DNA of 64,000 nucleotides from Comamonas sp. (GCA_015478895.1 JADMKK010000020.1:1-64000), one strand, 5' to 3'. Positions 1-8,595 are shown, counted from the stretch's first letter. Made by a program: numbers and translations. The notes: generated by a model not told the origin, from the sequence alone.

Positions 1-1217
1 CGGCCAAACAGATGGAAGAAGACGGCCACAAGATCATCAAGCTCAACATCGGCAATCTGGCCGTATTTGGTTTTGATGCGCCGGAAGAAATTCAGCAGGA
101 CATGATCCGCAACTTGCCCAATTCGGCTGGCTATTCCGACAGTCGTGGCATTTTTGCGGCGCGCAAAGCCGTGATGCACGAAACCCAGCACCAGGGCATC
201 AAGGGCGTGACGCTGGACGACATCTACCTGGGCAACGGCGCCTCAGAGCTGATCAATCTGGCCACCAACGCCTTGCTGGACAACGGCGACGAGCTGCTGG
301 TACCAGCACCCGACTACCCGCTGTGGACGGCCTCTACCAGCCTGTCCGGCGGCACGCCCGTGCATTACATGTGCGATGAGGACAACGGCTGGATGCCCAA
401 TCTGGCGGACATCCGCGCCAAGATCACGCCGCGCACCAAAGGCATTGTGGTCATCAACCCCAACAACCCGACCGGTGCGCTGTATTCGACCGAGCTGTTG
501 CTGGCGATCATCGAGATTGCGCGCGAACACGGACTGGTGATTTTTGCCGACGAGGTCTACGACAAGGTGCTGTACGACGGTGTCAAGCACGTGCCCATGG
601 CCAGCCTGTCGCAAGACGTGTTGACGCTGACCTTCAACTCCTTGTCCAAGGCCTACCGTTCTTGCGGCTACCGCGCTGGGTGGATGGTGATTTCTGGCGA
701 CAAAAAGCCGGCCAAGGATTACATCGAGGGTTTGAACATGCTCTCGAACATGCGCCTGTGCGCCAATGTGCCCGGCCAGTGGGCGGTGCAGACCGCGTTG
801 GGTGGCTACCAGTCCATCAAGGATCTGGTGTGCGAAGGTGGCCGTCTGCGCGTGCAGCGTGACCTGGCGTGGGAGTTGATCAACGCCATTCCCGGGGTGA
901 GTTGTGTCAAGCCCCAGGGTGCGCTGTACATGTTCCCGCGTCTGGACCCCGAGGTATACCCCATCCAGAACGACCAGGAATTCTTCCTGGAAGTGCTGCA
1001 AGACACCAAGGTCATGCTGGTGCAAGGCACGGGCTTTAACTGGCCCCATCCCGACCACTTCCGCATTGTCTTCCTGCCCCATGAGGCGGACCTGCGTGAA
1101 GCCATCAACCGTCTGGCGGCCTTCCTGGCCAAGTACCGCCAGCGCCACGGCACCGACAAGCTGGCTGTCGCCAAGGCCGCAGGCAAAGGCAAGACCAAGC
1201 TGCACGTTGCCGCCTAA
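1..1217 (+). CDS. alaA: Alanine transaminase AlaA-type (5' partial)
   Basis: PLP-dependent class I/II aminotransferase, most like AlaA, which makes alanine from pyruvate and glutamate in the cytosol. The frame is open from base 3 (A-K-Q before the first visible Met at 12), and the family has about 20 more N-terminal residues, so the true start lies outside the window. Visible landmarks, numbered from the Met at 12: INPNNPTGA substrate/cofactor loop, ADEVYDK, the PLP-lysine motif SLSKAYR (Lys213) and the C-terminal VQGTGFNWPHPDHFRIV. The Lys/Ala-rich tail after about residue 375 is longer than in E. coli AlaA. It is followed, after a short repeat, by hom and thrC; the upstream position of an alaA-like gene suggests a shared amino-acid biosynthesis unit. 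Confidence 0.93.
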   Translation, partial: AKQMEEDGHKIIKLNIGNLAVFGFDAPEEIQQDMIRNLPNSAGYSDSRGIFAARKAVMHETQHQGIKGVTLDDIYLGNGASELINLATNALLDNGDELLVPAPDYPLWTASTSLSGGTPVHYMCDEDNGWMPNLADIRAKITPRTKGIVVINPNNPTGALYSTELLLAIIEIAREHGLVIFADEVYDKVLYDGVKHVPMASLSQDVLTLTFNSLSKAYRSCGYRAGWMVISGDKKPAKDYIEGLNMLSNMRLCANVPGQWAVQTALGGYQSIKDLVCEGGRLRVQRDLAWELINAIPGVSCVKPQGALYMFPRLDPEVYPIQNDQEFFLEVLQDTKVMLVQGTGFNWPHPDHFRIVFLPHEADLREAINRLAAFLAKYRQRHGTDKLAVAKAAGKGKTKLHVAA

Positions 1218-1224
1218 AATTTTC

Positions 1225-1265
1225 TGATAGCTGCAAGCGCAGACTCCATAAGCGCTGCAGCCCTT
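1225..1265. repeat. Comamonadaceae-type interspersed repeat
   Basis: Short intergenic element between alaA and hom with an imperfect inverted repeat: GATAGCTGCAAGCGC on the left, AGCGCTGCAGCCC on the right. It belongs to the same loose family (ATAGCT core plus a GC-rich partner arm) as the elements near 7831, 17392, 29757, 59157, 59453, 62830 and 63757. Function unknown; it could act as an mRNA-end or attenuating stem-loop. Confidence 0.55.
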
Positions 1266-1290
1266 TTTGACGTAGAACTGTAAGAGACTT

Positions 1291-2625
1291 ATGAAACCGA
1301 TCCAAGTAGGCCTGTTGGGCATTGGCACCGTGGGTAGCGGCACTTTCAACGTGCTGCAGCGCAACCAAGAAGAGATCCGCCGCCGTGCGGGTCGCGGTAT
1401 TGAGATTGCCATGGTGGCCGACTTGGACACGGCGCGCGCCAAGCAAGTTGTGGGGGATTCCGCCAAGGTAGTGGGCGATGCCCGTGAAGTCATTGCCAAT
1501 CCCGAGATCGATGTGGTGGTGGAGCTGATCGGTGGCTATGGCGTCGCCAAGGCGCTGGTGCTGGAAGCGATTGCTGCGGGCAAGCACGTGGTTACCGCCA
1601 ACAAGGCGCTGCTGGCCGTGCACGGCACCGAAATCTTCAAGGCTGCGGCTGAAAAGGGTGTGATCGTGGCCTATGAAGCGGCGGTGGCCGGTGGCATCCC
1701 GATCATCAAAGCGCTGCGCGAAGGGTTGACTGCCAACTCCATTCAGTGGGTGGCCGGCATCATCAACGGCACGACCAACTTCATCCTGTCAGAAATGCGT
1801 GACAAGGGCCTGGACTTTGACGTGGTGCTCAAAGAAGCGCAGCGTTTGGGTTATGCCGAAGCAGACCCTACTTTTGACATCGAAGGCGTGGACGCCGCCC
1901 ACAAAGTCACCCTGATGAGCGCGATTGCGTTTGGTATCCCTGTGCAGTTCGACAAGGCCTATGTCGAAGGCATCACCAAGCTGGCCGGTGCCGACATCAA
2001 GTACGCCGAGCAGCTGGGCTACCGCATCAAGCTGCTGGGCATCACCAAGCGCACCGACAAGGGTGTGGAGTTGCGCGTGCACCCCTCGCTGATCCCCGCC
2101 AAGCGCTTGATTGCCAACGTCGAAGGCGCGATGAACGCCGTGGTGGTGCATGGCGATGCCGTCGGCACTACGCTGTACTACGGCAAGGGCGCGGGCTCTG
2201 AGCCCACCGCTTCGGCAGTGATTGCGGACTTGGTCGATATTGCCCGCCTGCACGGCGCTGATCTGTCGCACAGCGTGCCGCCATTGGCGTTCCAAAACAG
2301 CAGCTTGGCGGCTGCGGGCGGTGAGCTGCCCGTGCTGCCCATGGCTGACGTGGTCACCAGCTACTACCTGCGCATTCGCGTGGCGGATGAAGCCGGTGTG
2401 CTGGCCAAGATCACTTCGCTGCTGGCCAATGCCGGTATCAGCATCGACGCCGTGATCCAGCGCGAAGCCGATGAAATCGGTGGCGAAGGTTCGACCCAGA
2501 CCGACCTGATCATCCTGACGCACGACACCCGTGAAGGTGATATGGACAAGGCGCTGGCCGAAATCCAAGGTTTGGGGACCGTGCTGGCACCCATCACACG
2601 CATCCGTAAGGAAGAGCTGAACTGA
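1291..2625 (+). CDS. hom: Homoserine dehydrogenase
   Basis: NAD(P)H-dependent reduction of aspartate semialdehyde to homoserine, the branch point to threonine and methionine. The 444-residue product is the usual length of the monofunctional enzyme. It has an N-terminal Rossmann motif GLLGIGTVGSG, the central GIINGTTNFILS catalytic-domain signature near residue 155, YAEADPTFDIEGVDAAHK, and a C-terminal ACT domain starting near residue 355 (YYLRIRVADEAGVLAKIT) for threonine feedback. The ATG start has GTAAGAGA upstream. The stop overlaps the thrC start by one base (TGATG), indicating translational coupling. Confidence 0.97.
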   Translation: MKPIQVGLLGIGTVGSGTFNVLQRNQEEIRRRAGRGIEIAMVADLDTARAKQVVGDSAKVVGDAREVIANPEIDVVVELIGGYGVAKALVLEAIAAGKHVVTANKALLAVHGTEIFKAAAEKGVIVAYEAAVAGGIPIIKALREGLTANSIQWVAGIINGTTNFILSEMRDKGLDFDVVLKEAQRLGYAEADPTFDIEGVDAAHKVTLMSAIAFGIPVQFDKAYVEGITKLAGADIKYAEQLGYRIKLLGITKRTDKGVELRVHPSLIPAKRLIANVEGAMNAVVVHGDAVGTTLYYGKGAGSEPTASAVIADLVDIARLHGADLSHSVPPLAFQNSSLAAAGGELPVLPMADVVTSYYLRIRVADEAGVLAKITSLLANAGISIDAVIQREADEIGGEGSTQTDLIILTHDTREGDMDKALAEIQGLGTVLAPITRIRKEELN

Positions 2626-4049
2626 TGTTGTATCTGTCCACCCGCGGTCATGCCGACCGCAAACGTTTTTGCGACATTCTGCTCGAAGGCCTGGCACCCG
2701 ATGGTGGCCTGTACCTGCCCGTTGAGTACCCGCAAATCGACGATGCCAAGCTGACGCAACTGCGCGAAACTTTGGCCTCCAAGGGCTACGCTGCGCTGGC
2801 GTTTGAAATCCTGTCGCTCTACATCGACGACATTCCTGCCGACGACTTGCGCGCCCTGTGCGACAAGACGTACACCCAGGAAGTCTTTGGCACGAAGGCC
2901 ATCGTGCCCGTGCGCCAGCTCGACGGCAATTTGCTGATTGAAGCCCTTTCCAACGGCCCCACGCTGGCCTTCAAGGACATGGCCATGCAGCTGCTGGGCA
3001 ACTTGTTTGAATACGAGCTGACGCGCCGTGGCGAAGAGTTGAACATTCTGGGTGCCACCTCGGGCGACACCGGCAGCGCGGCGGAATACGCCATGCGCGG
3101 TAAAAAGGGTGTGCGTGTGTTCATGACCAGCCCGCACGGCCGCATGAGCCCCTTCCAGCAGGCGCAAATGTTCAGCCTGCAGGACGAGAACATTCACAAC
3201 ATCGCCATCGAAGGCGTGTTTGACGACTGCCAGGACATCGTCAAGGCGGTCAGCAACGACCACGCTTTCAAGGCCAAGTACAAGATCGGCACCGTCAACT
3301 CCATCAACTGGGCGCGTCTGCTGGCCCAGGTGGTGTACTACTTTGCCGGTTACCTGCAAGCCACGACGCGCAACGAAGAGAAGGTGAGCTTCACCGTGCC
3401 TTCGGGCAACTTTGGCAATATCTGCGCGGGCCACGTGGCGCGCCAGATGGGCTTGCCGATTGCGCAACTGGTGGTAGCCACCAACGAAAACGATGTGCTG
3501 GATGAGTTCTTCCGCACCGGTGTTTACCAGGTACGTGGCTCGGCCAACACTTATGAGACCTCCAGCCCGTCGATGGACATCTCCAAGGCCAGCAACTTTG
3601 AGCGCTTTGTGTTTGATCTGGTAGGCCGCGATGGCGCACGCACCAAGCAGCTGTTTGCCGAAGGCGTGAGCCGTGACGGCAAGTTCGATCTGAGTCAGGA
3701 CGCCTGCTTTGAAGACGTTGCTGGCAACTACGGTTTTGTGAGCGGCAAGAGCACACACGCAGACCGTGTGGCTACCATTAAAGACACGTTTGAGCGCTTT
3801 GGCCAGATGATCGACACCCACACCGCCGATGGCGTGAAGGTGGCCCGCGAGCGTTTGCGCGCAGAACCGATGCTGGTGCTGGAAACCGCGCTGCCGATCA
3901 AGTTTGCGGCGACCATCGAAGAGGCATTGAACCGCCAGCCCGAGCGCCCCGCCAAGTTTGAAGGCATTGAAGCTCTGCCCAAGCGCGTGGTGGTGATGGC
4001 AGCCGATGTGGAGCAGGTCAAGGCCTATATCCAGCAGCACTGTGATTGA
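2625..4049 (+). CDS. thrC: Threonine synthase
   Basis: PLP enzyme converting O-phosphohomoserine to threonine. It is 474 residues, typical of the long proteobacterial class. N-terminal MLYLSTRG and the LEGLAPDGGLYLP motif are characteristic; the PLP lysine sits in PTLAFKDMAMQ (Lys117), and GATSGDTGSAA with the PSGNFGN loop form the phosphate/PLP pocket. It overlaps hom by one base, so the two are one operon. There is no thrB next to it in the window. Confidence 0.97.
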   Translation: MLYLSTRGHADRKRFCDILLEGLAPDGGLYLPVEYPQIDDAKLTQLRETLASKGYAALAFEILSLYIDDIPADDLRALCDKTYTQEVFGTKAIVPVRQLDGNLLIEALSNGPTLAFKDMAMQLLGNLFEYELTRRGEELNILGATSGDTGSAAEYAMRGKKGVRVFMTSPHGRMSPFQQAQMFSLQDENIHNIAIEGVFDDCQDIVKAVSNDHAFKAKYKIGTVNSINWARLLAQVVYYFAGYLQATTRNEEKVSFTVPSGNFGNICAGHVARQMGLPIAQLVVATNENDVLDEFFRTGVYQVRGSANTYETSSPSMDISKASNFERFVFDLVGRDGARTKQLFAEGVSRDGKFDLSQDACFEDVAGNYGFVSGKSTHADRVATIKDTFERFGQMIDTHTADGVKVARERLRAEPMLVLETALPIKFAATIEEALNRQPERPAKFEGIEALPKRVVVMAADVEQVKAYIQQHCD

Positions 4050-4241
4050 AATGGAAGAAGGGCTTGCATAAAAATGAGAGCTACAGGTCGTTGTGTAGTC
4101 TTGTATTGGGCATGAAAGTGCTTGCAATATGAGGTTTCACTAGGGCGACTTGCTCCTTTTGTTGCAAATTCCTGTTCTGCAAAATGTTGCCGGCGCTTGT
4201 GATCCAAGCGCCGGTTGCTATTTGGAAGAGAGTAAAAACGC

Positions 4242-4796
4242 ATGAAAGCCTTGGGCTTTGCCGCTTATTCCGGCATGGGTAAAACCACGCTGCTGGAGCA
4301 GCTGATTGCCGCCTTGCGCGAGCGTGGTCAGCGTGTGTCTACGGTCAAGCATGCCCACCATGATGTGGACATCGATATTCCGGGCAAAGACAGCTGGCGG
4401 CACCGCCAGGCCGGTGCCGCCGAAGTGCTGCTGGTGTGCGACAAGCGCCTAGCGCTGGTGCGCGAGTTTGATGCTGAGCAAGAGCTGGATGTCCATGCCA
4501 TGCTGGCCGAATTGCGCAGCGATGTGGACTGGGTGCTCATTGAAGGCTTCAAGCACGGCGATTTGCCCAAGGTGGAAATCTGGCGCGCGCCCGATCCTGC
4601 CTCTGGCAAGCCCGCCAAACCGTTGCGCTTTCCCGATGATCCGCACGTGGTGGCGCTGGCCACCGACGATGTGGCCGCGCTGTCCGAGCAGCCGCCCGCG
4701 CACATCGCCGTTTTAGATTTGAACCAGCCGGCGCAGATGGCCGACTGGATGCTGGCGAATGCCGCCCGTTTTGAATACCGAGGAGACAACGCCTGA
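4242..4796 (+). CDS. mobB: Molybdopterin-guanine dinucleotide adaptor MobB
   Basis: GTP-binding accessory protein for attaching GMP to molybdopterin. The 184-residue protein begins MKALGFAAYSGMGKTT, a P-loop at residues 8-16 with Lys14, followed by STVKHAHHDVDID, a typical MobB segment, and VLIEGFKHGDLPKVEIWR near residues 103-120. It is first of a Moco run; its stop overlaps the moeA start by one base (TGATG). The 190 bp upstream of it hold no gene, only a degenerate AGCTAC-type element near 4078. A lone mobB without mobA beside it is common in this group. Confidence 0.94.
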   Translation: MKALGFAAYSGMGKTTLLEQLIAALRERGQRVSTVKHAHHDVDIDIPGKDSWRHRQAGAAEVLLVCDKRLALVREFDAEQELDVHAMLAELRSDVDWVLIEGFKHGDLPKVEIWRAPDPASGKPAKPLRFPDDPHVVALATDDVAALSEQPPAHIAVLDLNQPAQMADWMLANAARFEYRGDNA

Positions 4797-6034
4797 TGGC
4801 TGCAATGACCACTTTGGATGACGCACTGGCCCACGTGCTGGCGCAGGCCCAGTTGCTGGGCACGGAACACGTCGATCTGTTCAACGCCGATGGCCGCGTG
4901 CTGGCGCAAGACTGCGTTTCGGCCTTGCAAGTGCCGCCGCAAGACAACTCAGCGATGGATGGCTACGCCGTGCGTGTGGCTGACATCTCCGCCGCTGGCG
5001 TGGCGCTGCCAGTCAGCCAGCGCATTCCCGCCGGCCATGTCGGCACAGCCTTGGCTGCGGGCAGCGTGGCGCGCATCTTTACTGGCGCGCCTGTGCCCGA
5101 AGGTGCCGACGCGGTGCTGATGCAGGAAGACACGCAAGTGCTCGATGATGGCCGCGTGCAGTTCAACGCCGTGCCCAAGCTGGGCCAGAACATTCGTCGC
5201 GCCGGTGAAGACATTGCCCTGAACAGCGCCGTACTGGCTGCCGGCATGCGCTTGACACCTGCTGCCATCGGTTTAGCAGCCAGCATTGGCATGGCCGAGT
5301 TGCCCGTGGGCCGCAAGCCGCGTGTGGCGCTGTTCTCCACGGGCGATGAACTGGTGGTTCCCGGCACCGTGGCACCCCAAGACATGCGCCCCGGCCATAT
5401 CTACAACAGCAACCGCTATTTTCTGCGTGCGCTGCTGCAGCGCTTGGGCTGTGAGGTAGTGGACGGCGGCATCTTGCCGGACAACCGCGAGCAGACCGTT
5501 GAAGCCATCCGCACCGTAGCCCAAGACTGTGATCTGGTGCTCTCCAGCGCCGGTGTGTCGGTCGGTGAAGAAGATCACGTCAAGCCCGCTGTCGAGCAGC
5601 AGGGCGAACTGAACCTGTGGATGATCTCCATGAAGCCCGGCAAGCCATTTGCCTATGGCAAGGTGTTTTGCAACGGCAAAGATGCGTCTGCGGGCGTTAC
5701 GCATTTCATGGGCCTGCCCGGCAATCCGGTCTCCAGCTTTATTACCTTCTTGCTGCTGGTGCGCCCGTTTGTGCTGCGCCTGCAAGGCATGCAGGATGTG
5801 GCACCCAAGGCCATTGAAGTGACCGCACAGTTCGACTGGCCCAAGAAAGAAAAGCGTCGCGAATTTCTGCGTGCGCGCCACACCGGTCATGGTGGTTTGG
5901 CGCTGTTTGGCAACCAAGGCTCGGGCGTGATGACATCGACCGTGTGGGGCGATGGCCTGATCGACAACCCACCACTGACGCCCATTCAGCCGGGCGACAC
6001 CGTGCGCTTTATTCCATTTACTGAGTTGATGTGA
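4796..6034 (+). CDS. moeA: Molybdopterin molybdenumtransferase MoeA
   Basis: Inserts molybdate into adenylated molybdopterin. The protein has 412 residues, the family norm. Landmarks in order: DNSAMDGYAV near residue 50, IFTGAPVPEGADAVLMQED, the FSTGDEL and NSNRYFL motifs of the central MogA-like domain, SSAGVSVGEEDHVKPA, MKPGKPFAYGK and GLPGNPVSSF, then the C-terminal beta domain. It starts inside the mobB stop codon. An in-frame ATG 9 bases downstream (AATGACC) is an alternative start, but the overlapping ATG is preferred. moaD follows after 17 bases. Confidence 0.96.
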   Translation: MAAMTTLDDALAHVLAQAQLLGTEHVDLFNADGRVLAQDCVSALQVPPQDNSAMDGYAVRVADISAAGVALPVSQRIPAGHVGTALAAGSVARIFTGAPVPEGADAVLMQEDTQVLDDGRVQFNAVPKLGQNIRRAGEDIALNSAVLAAGMRLTPAAIGLAASIGMAELPVGRKPRVALFSTGDELVVPGTVAPQDMRPGHIYNSNRYFLRALLQRLGCEVVDGGILPDNREQTVEAIRTVAQDCDLVLSSAGVSVGEEDHVKPAVEQQGELNLWMISMKPGKPFAYGKVFCNGKDASAGVTHFMGLPGNPVSSFITFLLLVRPFVLRLQGMQDVAPKAIEVTAQFDWPKKEKRREFLRARHTGHGGLALFGNQGSGVMTSTVWGDGLIDNPPLTPIQPGDTVRFIPFTELM

Positions 6035-6051
6035 ACGGCGAAGGAAACTCT

Positions 6052-6303
6052 ATGAATATCACCGTGCGTTACTTTGCTTCGATCCGTGAAGTCATGGGCA
6101 CTGGCAGCGAAGCGCTGACCACGACGGCCACCACCGTCGGCGCTTTGCGTGAAGAATTGATGGCCCGCAGCGAAGCCGCAGCGAGTGCTTTGGCCCACGG
6201 CAAGGCCGTACGCATGGCGCTCAACCAAGACATGTGCCAGGGCGATGTGGCGCTTCAAGCGGGCGATGAAGTGGCTTTCTTCCCGCCTGTCACTGGCGGT
6301 TAA
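6052..6303 (+). CDS. moaD: Molybdopterin synthase small subunit MoaD
   Basis: Ubiquitin-like sulfur carrier that donates its C-terminal thiocarboxylate to precursor Z within molybdopterin synthase. The 83-residue protein starts MNITVRYFASIRE and ends in the required Gly-Gly (PPVTGG). ATG at 6052 is chosen over an in-frame GTG at 6031 because GAAGGAAAC lies just upstream and because the family begins at the first beta strand. Its partner moaE is not next but about 1.06 kb downstream, after an unusual interruption. Confidence 0.95.
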   Translation: MNITVRYFASIREVMGTGSEALTTTATTVGALREELMARSEAAASALAHGKAVRMALNQDMCQGDVALQAGDEVAFFPPVTGG

Positions 6304-6312
6304 GTGGTCGGT

Positions 6313-6645
6313 ATGAGCGATAGAAAACCTGAAATCGACACCGCCATCAGCCAGCGCACGCGCCAAGCGCTCAGCGAAGCCAAGGCCCGGGGCGTGCAAT
6401 TGGGCAAGGCCGGGGCGGACAATATTCGTGCCACCGTGGAAAAGCGCAAGAGCGCGGCCGATGCCTTTGCCAAGCAGCATGAAGCGCTGTTTGCCGAATT
6501 CTTGGCGCAGGGCCTGACGCACCGCAAGATGGCCGAAGCGCTCAACGAACGCGGCATTGCAGCGGCCAAAGGTGGGCTGTGGACGCATGGGCAAGTGCAG
6601 CGCATCTTGAACCGCTATGCGGACTGGGCCCAAACTGCGCTATGA
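6313..6645 (+). CDS. Small protein resembling the C-terminal tail of serine recombinases
   Basis: A 110-residue protein. SQRTRQALSEAKARGVQLGK followed by a Lys/Arg-rich helix and a helix-turn-helix-like tail (LTHRKMAEALNERGI, GGLWTHGQVQRILNR) matches the part of resolvase/invertase proteins after the catalytic domain: the E-helix/linker and recombinase HTH. The N-terminal catalytic domain with its serine is absent and is not recoverable upstream, because moaD ends 9 bases before. An in-frame GTG at 6304 is an alternative start. It may be a domesticated DNA-binding protein or a remnant of a mobile element lodged in the Moco operon. Function unknown. Confidence 0.7.
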   Translation: MSDRKPEIDTAISQRTRQALSEAKARGVQLGKAGADNIRATVEKRKSAADAFAKQHEALFAEFLAQGLTHRKMAEALNERGIAAAKGGLWTHGQVQRILNRYADWAQTAL

Positions 6646-6660
6646 CACCTGGTTGGAGGC

Positions 6661-6978
6661 TTATTCTGCGGCAGGCAATTGCGGCGCTTTCCATTCCAGC
6701 AATTCCGCCAGACGCTGGATGATCCAGCCCGCTTCCTTGGTGTTGACGGCAGAGCCATCGCCTGAAATGGCGGTGTAGAAGCCTTGCAATACCCCTTCTT
6801 CTGACGAGTTGCCCGCGTGGTAGATGGTCTGGGCTTGCTCCACCAGGTGACAGGCCAGGTCCTCGCACAGCTCGTACCGTGCCACCACCTCGGCGATGGG
6901 CGTTTTCAAAATGCCGGCGCGGCTGCGAAACAGGTCAGCAAAGCTGTCGGGCGGCTGAATCTGGCTGGTGTCGTCCAT
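6661..6978 (-). CDS. Conserved hypothetical protein, 105 residues
   Basis: Acidic, soluble 105-residue protein with no signal peptide or membrane segment. It has YELCEDLACHLVEQAQT near residue 35 and EAGWIIQRLAELLEW near residue 85, suggesting an all-helical fold. I recall similar short proteins in Comamonadaceae carrying the label ATPase with chaperone activity, but no Walker motif is visible here, so that label is not supported. It is convergent with the recombinase-tail gene (15 bp apart) and second in a minus-strand pair, 11 bp after the 84-residue gene. Confidence 0.7.
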   Translation of the reverse strand: MDDTSQIQPPDSFADLFRSRAGILKTPIAEVVARYELCEDLACHLVEQAQTIYHAGNSSEEGVLQGFYTAISGDGSAVNTKEAGWIIQRLAELLEWKAPQLPAAE

Positions 6979-6989
6979 CTGCGGTGGCC

Positions 6990-7244
6990 TTATTCGGGGT
7001 CAAACAGGCGCTCAAAGCGCAGGATGTCGGTTTCCAGCTCGCAGGTCACCAGCTGGCCGTTCTTGCCATCGGCCTTGCGGCGCGCCGTGAACAAAGTGGC
7101 GCGGCCTTCAAAGTCGAAATCGGGCAGGTGGATGATTTCGTAGGGATAGAGCACAAAGCACTGGTGCTCAAAAACCACCCGGTGCTCGTTGCGTGGCGAG
7201 GGGTAGAGCAGGTATTCGGGGGTGTCAATTGTGGTGGTGGCCAT
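6990..7244 (-). CDS. Hypothetical protein, 84 residues
   Basis: Predicted product of 84 residues beginning MATTTIDTPEYLLYPSPRN. It has a beta-rich look (HRVVFEHQCFVLYPYEIIHL, RATLFTARRKADGK) and an acidic end. ATG at 7244 is chosen because translation further upstream gives low-complexity sequence reading over moaE; no clear Shine-Dalgarno is visible. It is followed after 11 bp by the 105-residue gene, so the two probably form a transcript running against the Moco genes. Family not recognised. Confidence 0.6.
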   Translation of the reverse strand: MATTTIDTPEYLLYPSPRNEHRVVFEHQCFVLYPYEIIHLPDFDFEGRATLFTARRKADGKNGQLVTCELETDILRFERLFDPE

Positions 7245-7359
7245 ACGAGGAAATGAGTGCTTGGGGCAATATCTAGCGGGCGACAATGCTAGCGCGATCA
7301 GGCTGGCTTTCATGCGCATGGGGGCATGTGGGCCATCACCTGCTGCGACAATCGTGCCC

Positions 7360-7830
7360 ATGACTGCTGCCCGTGTTTTGATCCAGACCCAAGATTTCGA
7401 TGTTTCCCGCGAACTGGCCCAGCTGCGCCACGCCGATGCGCGTGTGGGCGCGGTGTGCAGCTTTGTGGGTACTGTGCGCGACCGCAATGAAGGCGCCAGC
7501 GTCTCGGCCATGGAGCTGGAACACTACCCCGGCATGACCGAGAAAAGCATTGAAGCCATCATTGATCGTGCCGTCGAGCGCTTTGGCATTTATGGTGCCA
7601 AGGTGATTCACCGTGTCGGCCCGTTGCAGCCTCTGGATCAGATCGTGCTGGTGGCGGTGACGTCCGCGCACCGTGGCATGAGTTTTCAGGCCTGCGAATT
7701 CATCATGGACTATCTGAAGTCCGAAGCACCTTTCTGGAAAAAAGAGCAAACCCCCGAAGGCGCACGCTGGGTGGATGCCCGTGTGAGCGACGAGACAGCC
7801 TTGGCGCGCTGGGAAGGTGCTAGCAATTAA
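7360..7830 (+). CDS. moaE: Molybdopterin synthase catalytic subunit MoaE
   Basis: Large subunit of molybdopterin synthase, which makes the dithiolene with MoaD. The 156-residue protein contains VGAVCSFVGTVRD, MELEHYPGMTE, the active-site region HRVGPLQPLDQIVLVAVTSAHR, and the catalytic lysine segment LKSEAPFWKKE. The ATG at 7360 fits the family N-terminus; upstream in-frame codons lie in sequence antisense to the 84-residue gene. Its separation from moaD by a recombinase-like gene and an opposite-strand pair implies its own promoter, which I could not identify. Confidence 0.95.
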   Translation: MTAARVLIQTQDFDVSRELAQLRHADARVGAVCSFVGTVRDRNEGASVSAMELEHYPGMTEKSIEAIIDRAVERFGIYGAKVIHRVGPLQPLDQIVLVAVTSAHRGMSFQACEFIMDYLKSEAPFWKKEQTPEGARWVDARVSDETALARWEGASN

Positions 7831-7872
7831 ATAGCAGCTTGCCGTTACCAATTAAGCTTTTCAAGCTGCTAT
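7831..7872. repeat. Intergenic inverted repeat, Comamonadaceae type
   Basis: Perfect 11-bp arms ATAGCAGCTTG (7831-7841) and CAAGCTGCTAT (7862-7872) separated by 20 bases, directly after the moaE stop. The cleanest hairpin-forming copy of the interspersed element family. It may protect or end the moaE transcript; there is no U-tract directly after it. Confidence 0.65.
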
Positions 7873-8023
7873 TGTTTTGAAAGCCTTGTTGCTGCATGGC
7901 AGAGTGCTACGTTTTTTGCGTCAGGCATGAGCGACAGCCAAGGCTGGGCTTGGCCGACAGACGGCAGCCTGATCTTGCTGCACGATGGTGCTCATTGCAA
8001 CAGCCCTGACAAGGAGTTTTCTG

Positions 8024-8551
8024 ATGAGCAAGTCCATTGCCGTGCTGGTCACGGATGAGTTTGAAGACAGCGAATACTGGAAGCCAGTCGATACCCTGCG
8101 TTCAGCAGGCTATGCCATCTTCAATATCGAAAAAGAAAAGAACAACGTGGTCAAAGGCAAGAAAGACCAGACTCCGGTAACGATTGATCTGGGAATTGGC
8201 GATGCCAAGGTCGACGACTACGCAGCGCTGCTGATTCCTGGCGGGCACTCGCCCGATGCCTTGCGCGGAGATGACCGTTTCGCGCAGTTCGTTAAGGACT
8301 TCGACGCCACAGGGCGGCCCATTTTCACCATCTGCCACGGGCCGCAATTGCTGATCAGCGCCGGGGTGGTCAAGGAGCGCAAGATGACTTCGGTCAAGAA
8401 CATTGCCGTTGATCTGAAAAATGCCGGTGCGCAGTTCGAGGACAGTGCCGTGGTAATTGATGACAACCGCCTGGTTACCAGCCGCACGCCGGAAGATTTG
8501 CCGCAGTTCAACGAAGCCATGCTGAAGGTGCTGGAGTCGCACCAAAAGTAG
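8024..8551 (+). CDS. PfpI/DJ-1 family type 1 glutamine amidotransferase-like protein
   Basis: 175-residue member of the DJ-1/ThiJ/PfpI superfamily, close to YhbO/PfpI proteins proposed to act as deglycases or stress proteins. The nucleophile elbow is FTICHGPQLL with Cys104-His105; the acidic partner lies in DEFEDSEYW (residues 11-19), and LLIPGGHSPD is at 70-79. ATG at 8024 is chosen because AAGGAG is at 8011-8016; an in-frame ATG at 7985 adds 13 residues without a site. Stand-alone gene followed by a strong terminator. The exact substrate cannot be told from sequence. Confidence 0.88.
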   Translation: MSKSIAVLVTDEFEDSEYWKPVDTLRSAGYAIFNIEKEKNNVVKGKKDQTPVTIDLGIGDAKVDDYAALLIPGGHSPDALRGDDRFAQFVKDFDATGRPIFTICHGPQLLISAGVVKERKMTSVKNIAVDLKNAGAQFEDSAVVIDDNRLVTSRTPEDLPQFNEAMLKVLESHQK

Positions 8552-8570
8552 CAGCTTGCAGCACAAAAAA

Positions 8571-8595
8571 ACGGGCCCGAAAAGGCCCGTTTTTG
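8571..8595. terminator. Bidirectional Rho-independent terminator
   Basis: ACGGGCC, loop CGAAAA, GGCCCGT followed by a T run; an A run precedes the stem, so it can end both the PfpI gene (+) and the yceI gene (-) that converge here. Confidence 0.9.

Noticed and set aside
2364-4127. 587-codon open frame antisense to hom and thrC
   Set aside because: Crosses two real genes and an intergenic gap on the other strand; no family signature.
4050-4241. Moco riboswitch upstream of mobB
   Set aside because: No conserved Moco-motif stem arrangement could be traced in 190 bp; only a degenerate AGCTAC-type repeat is visible.
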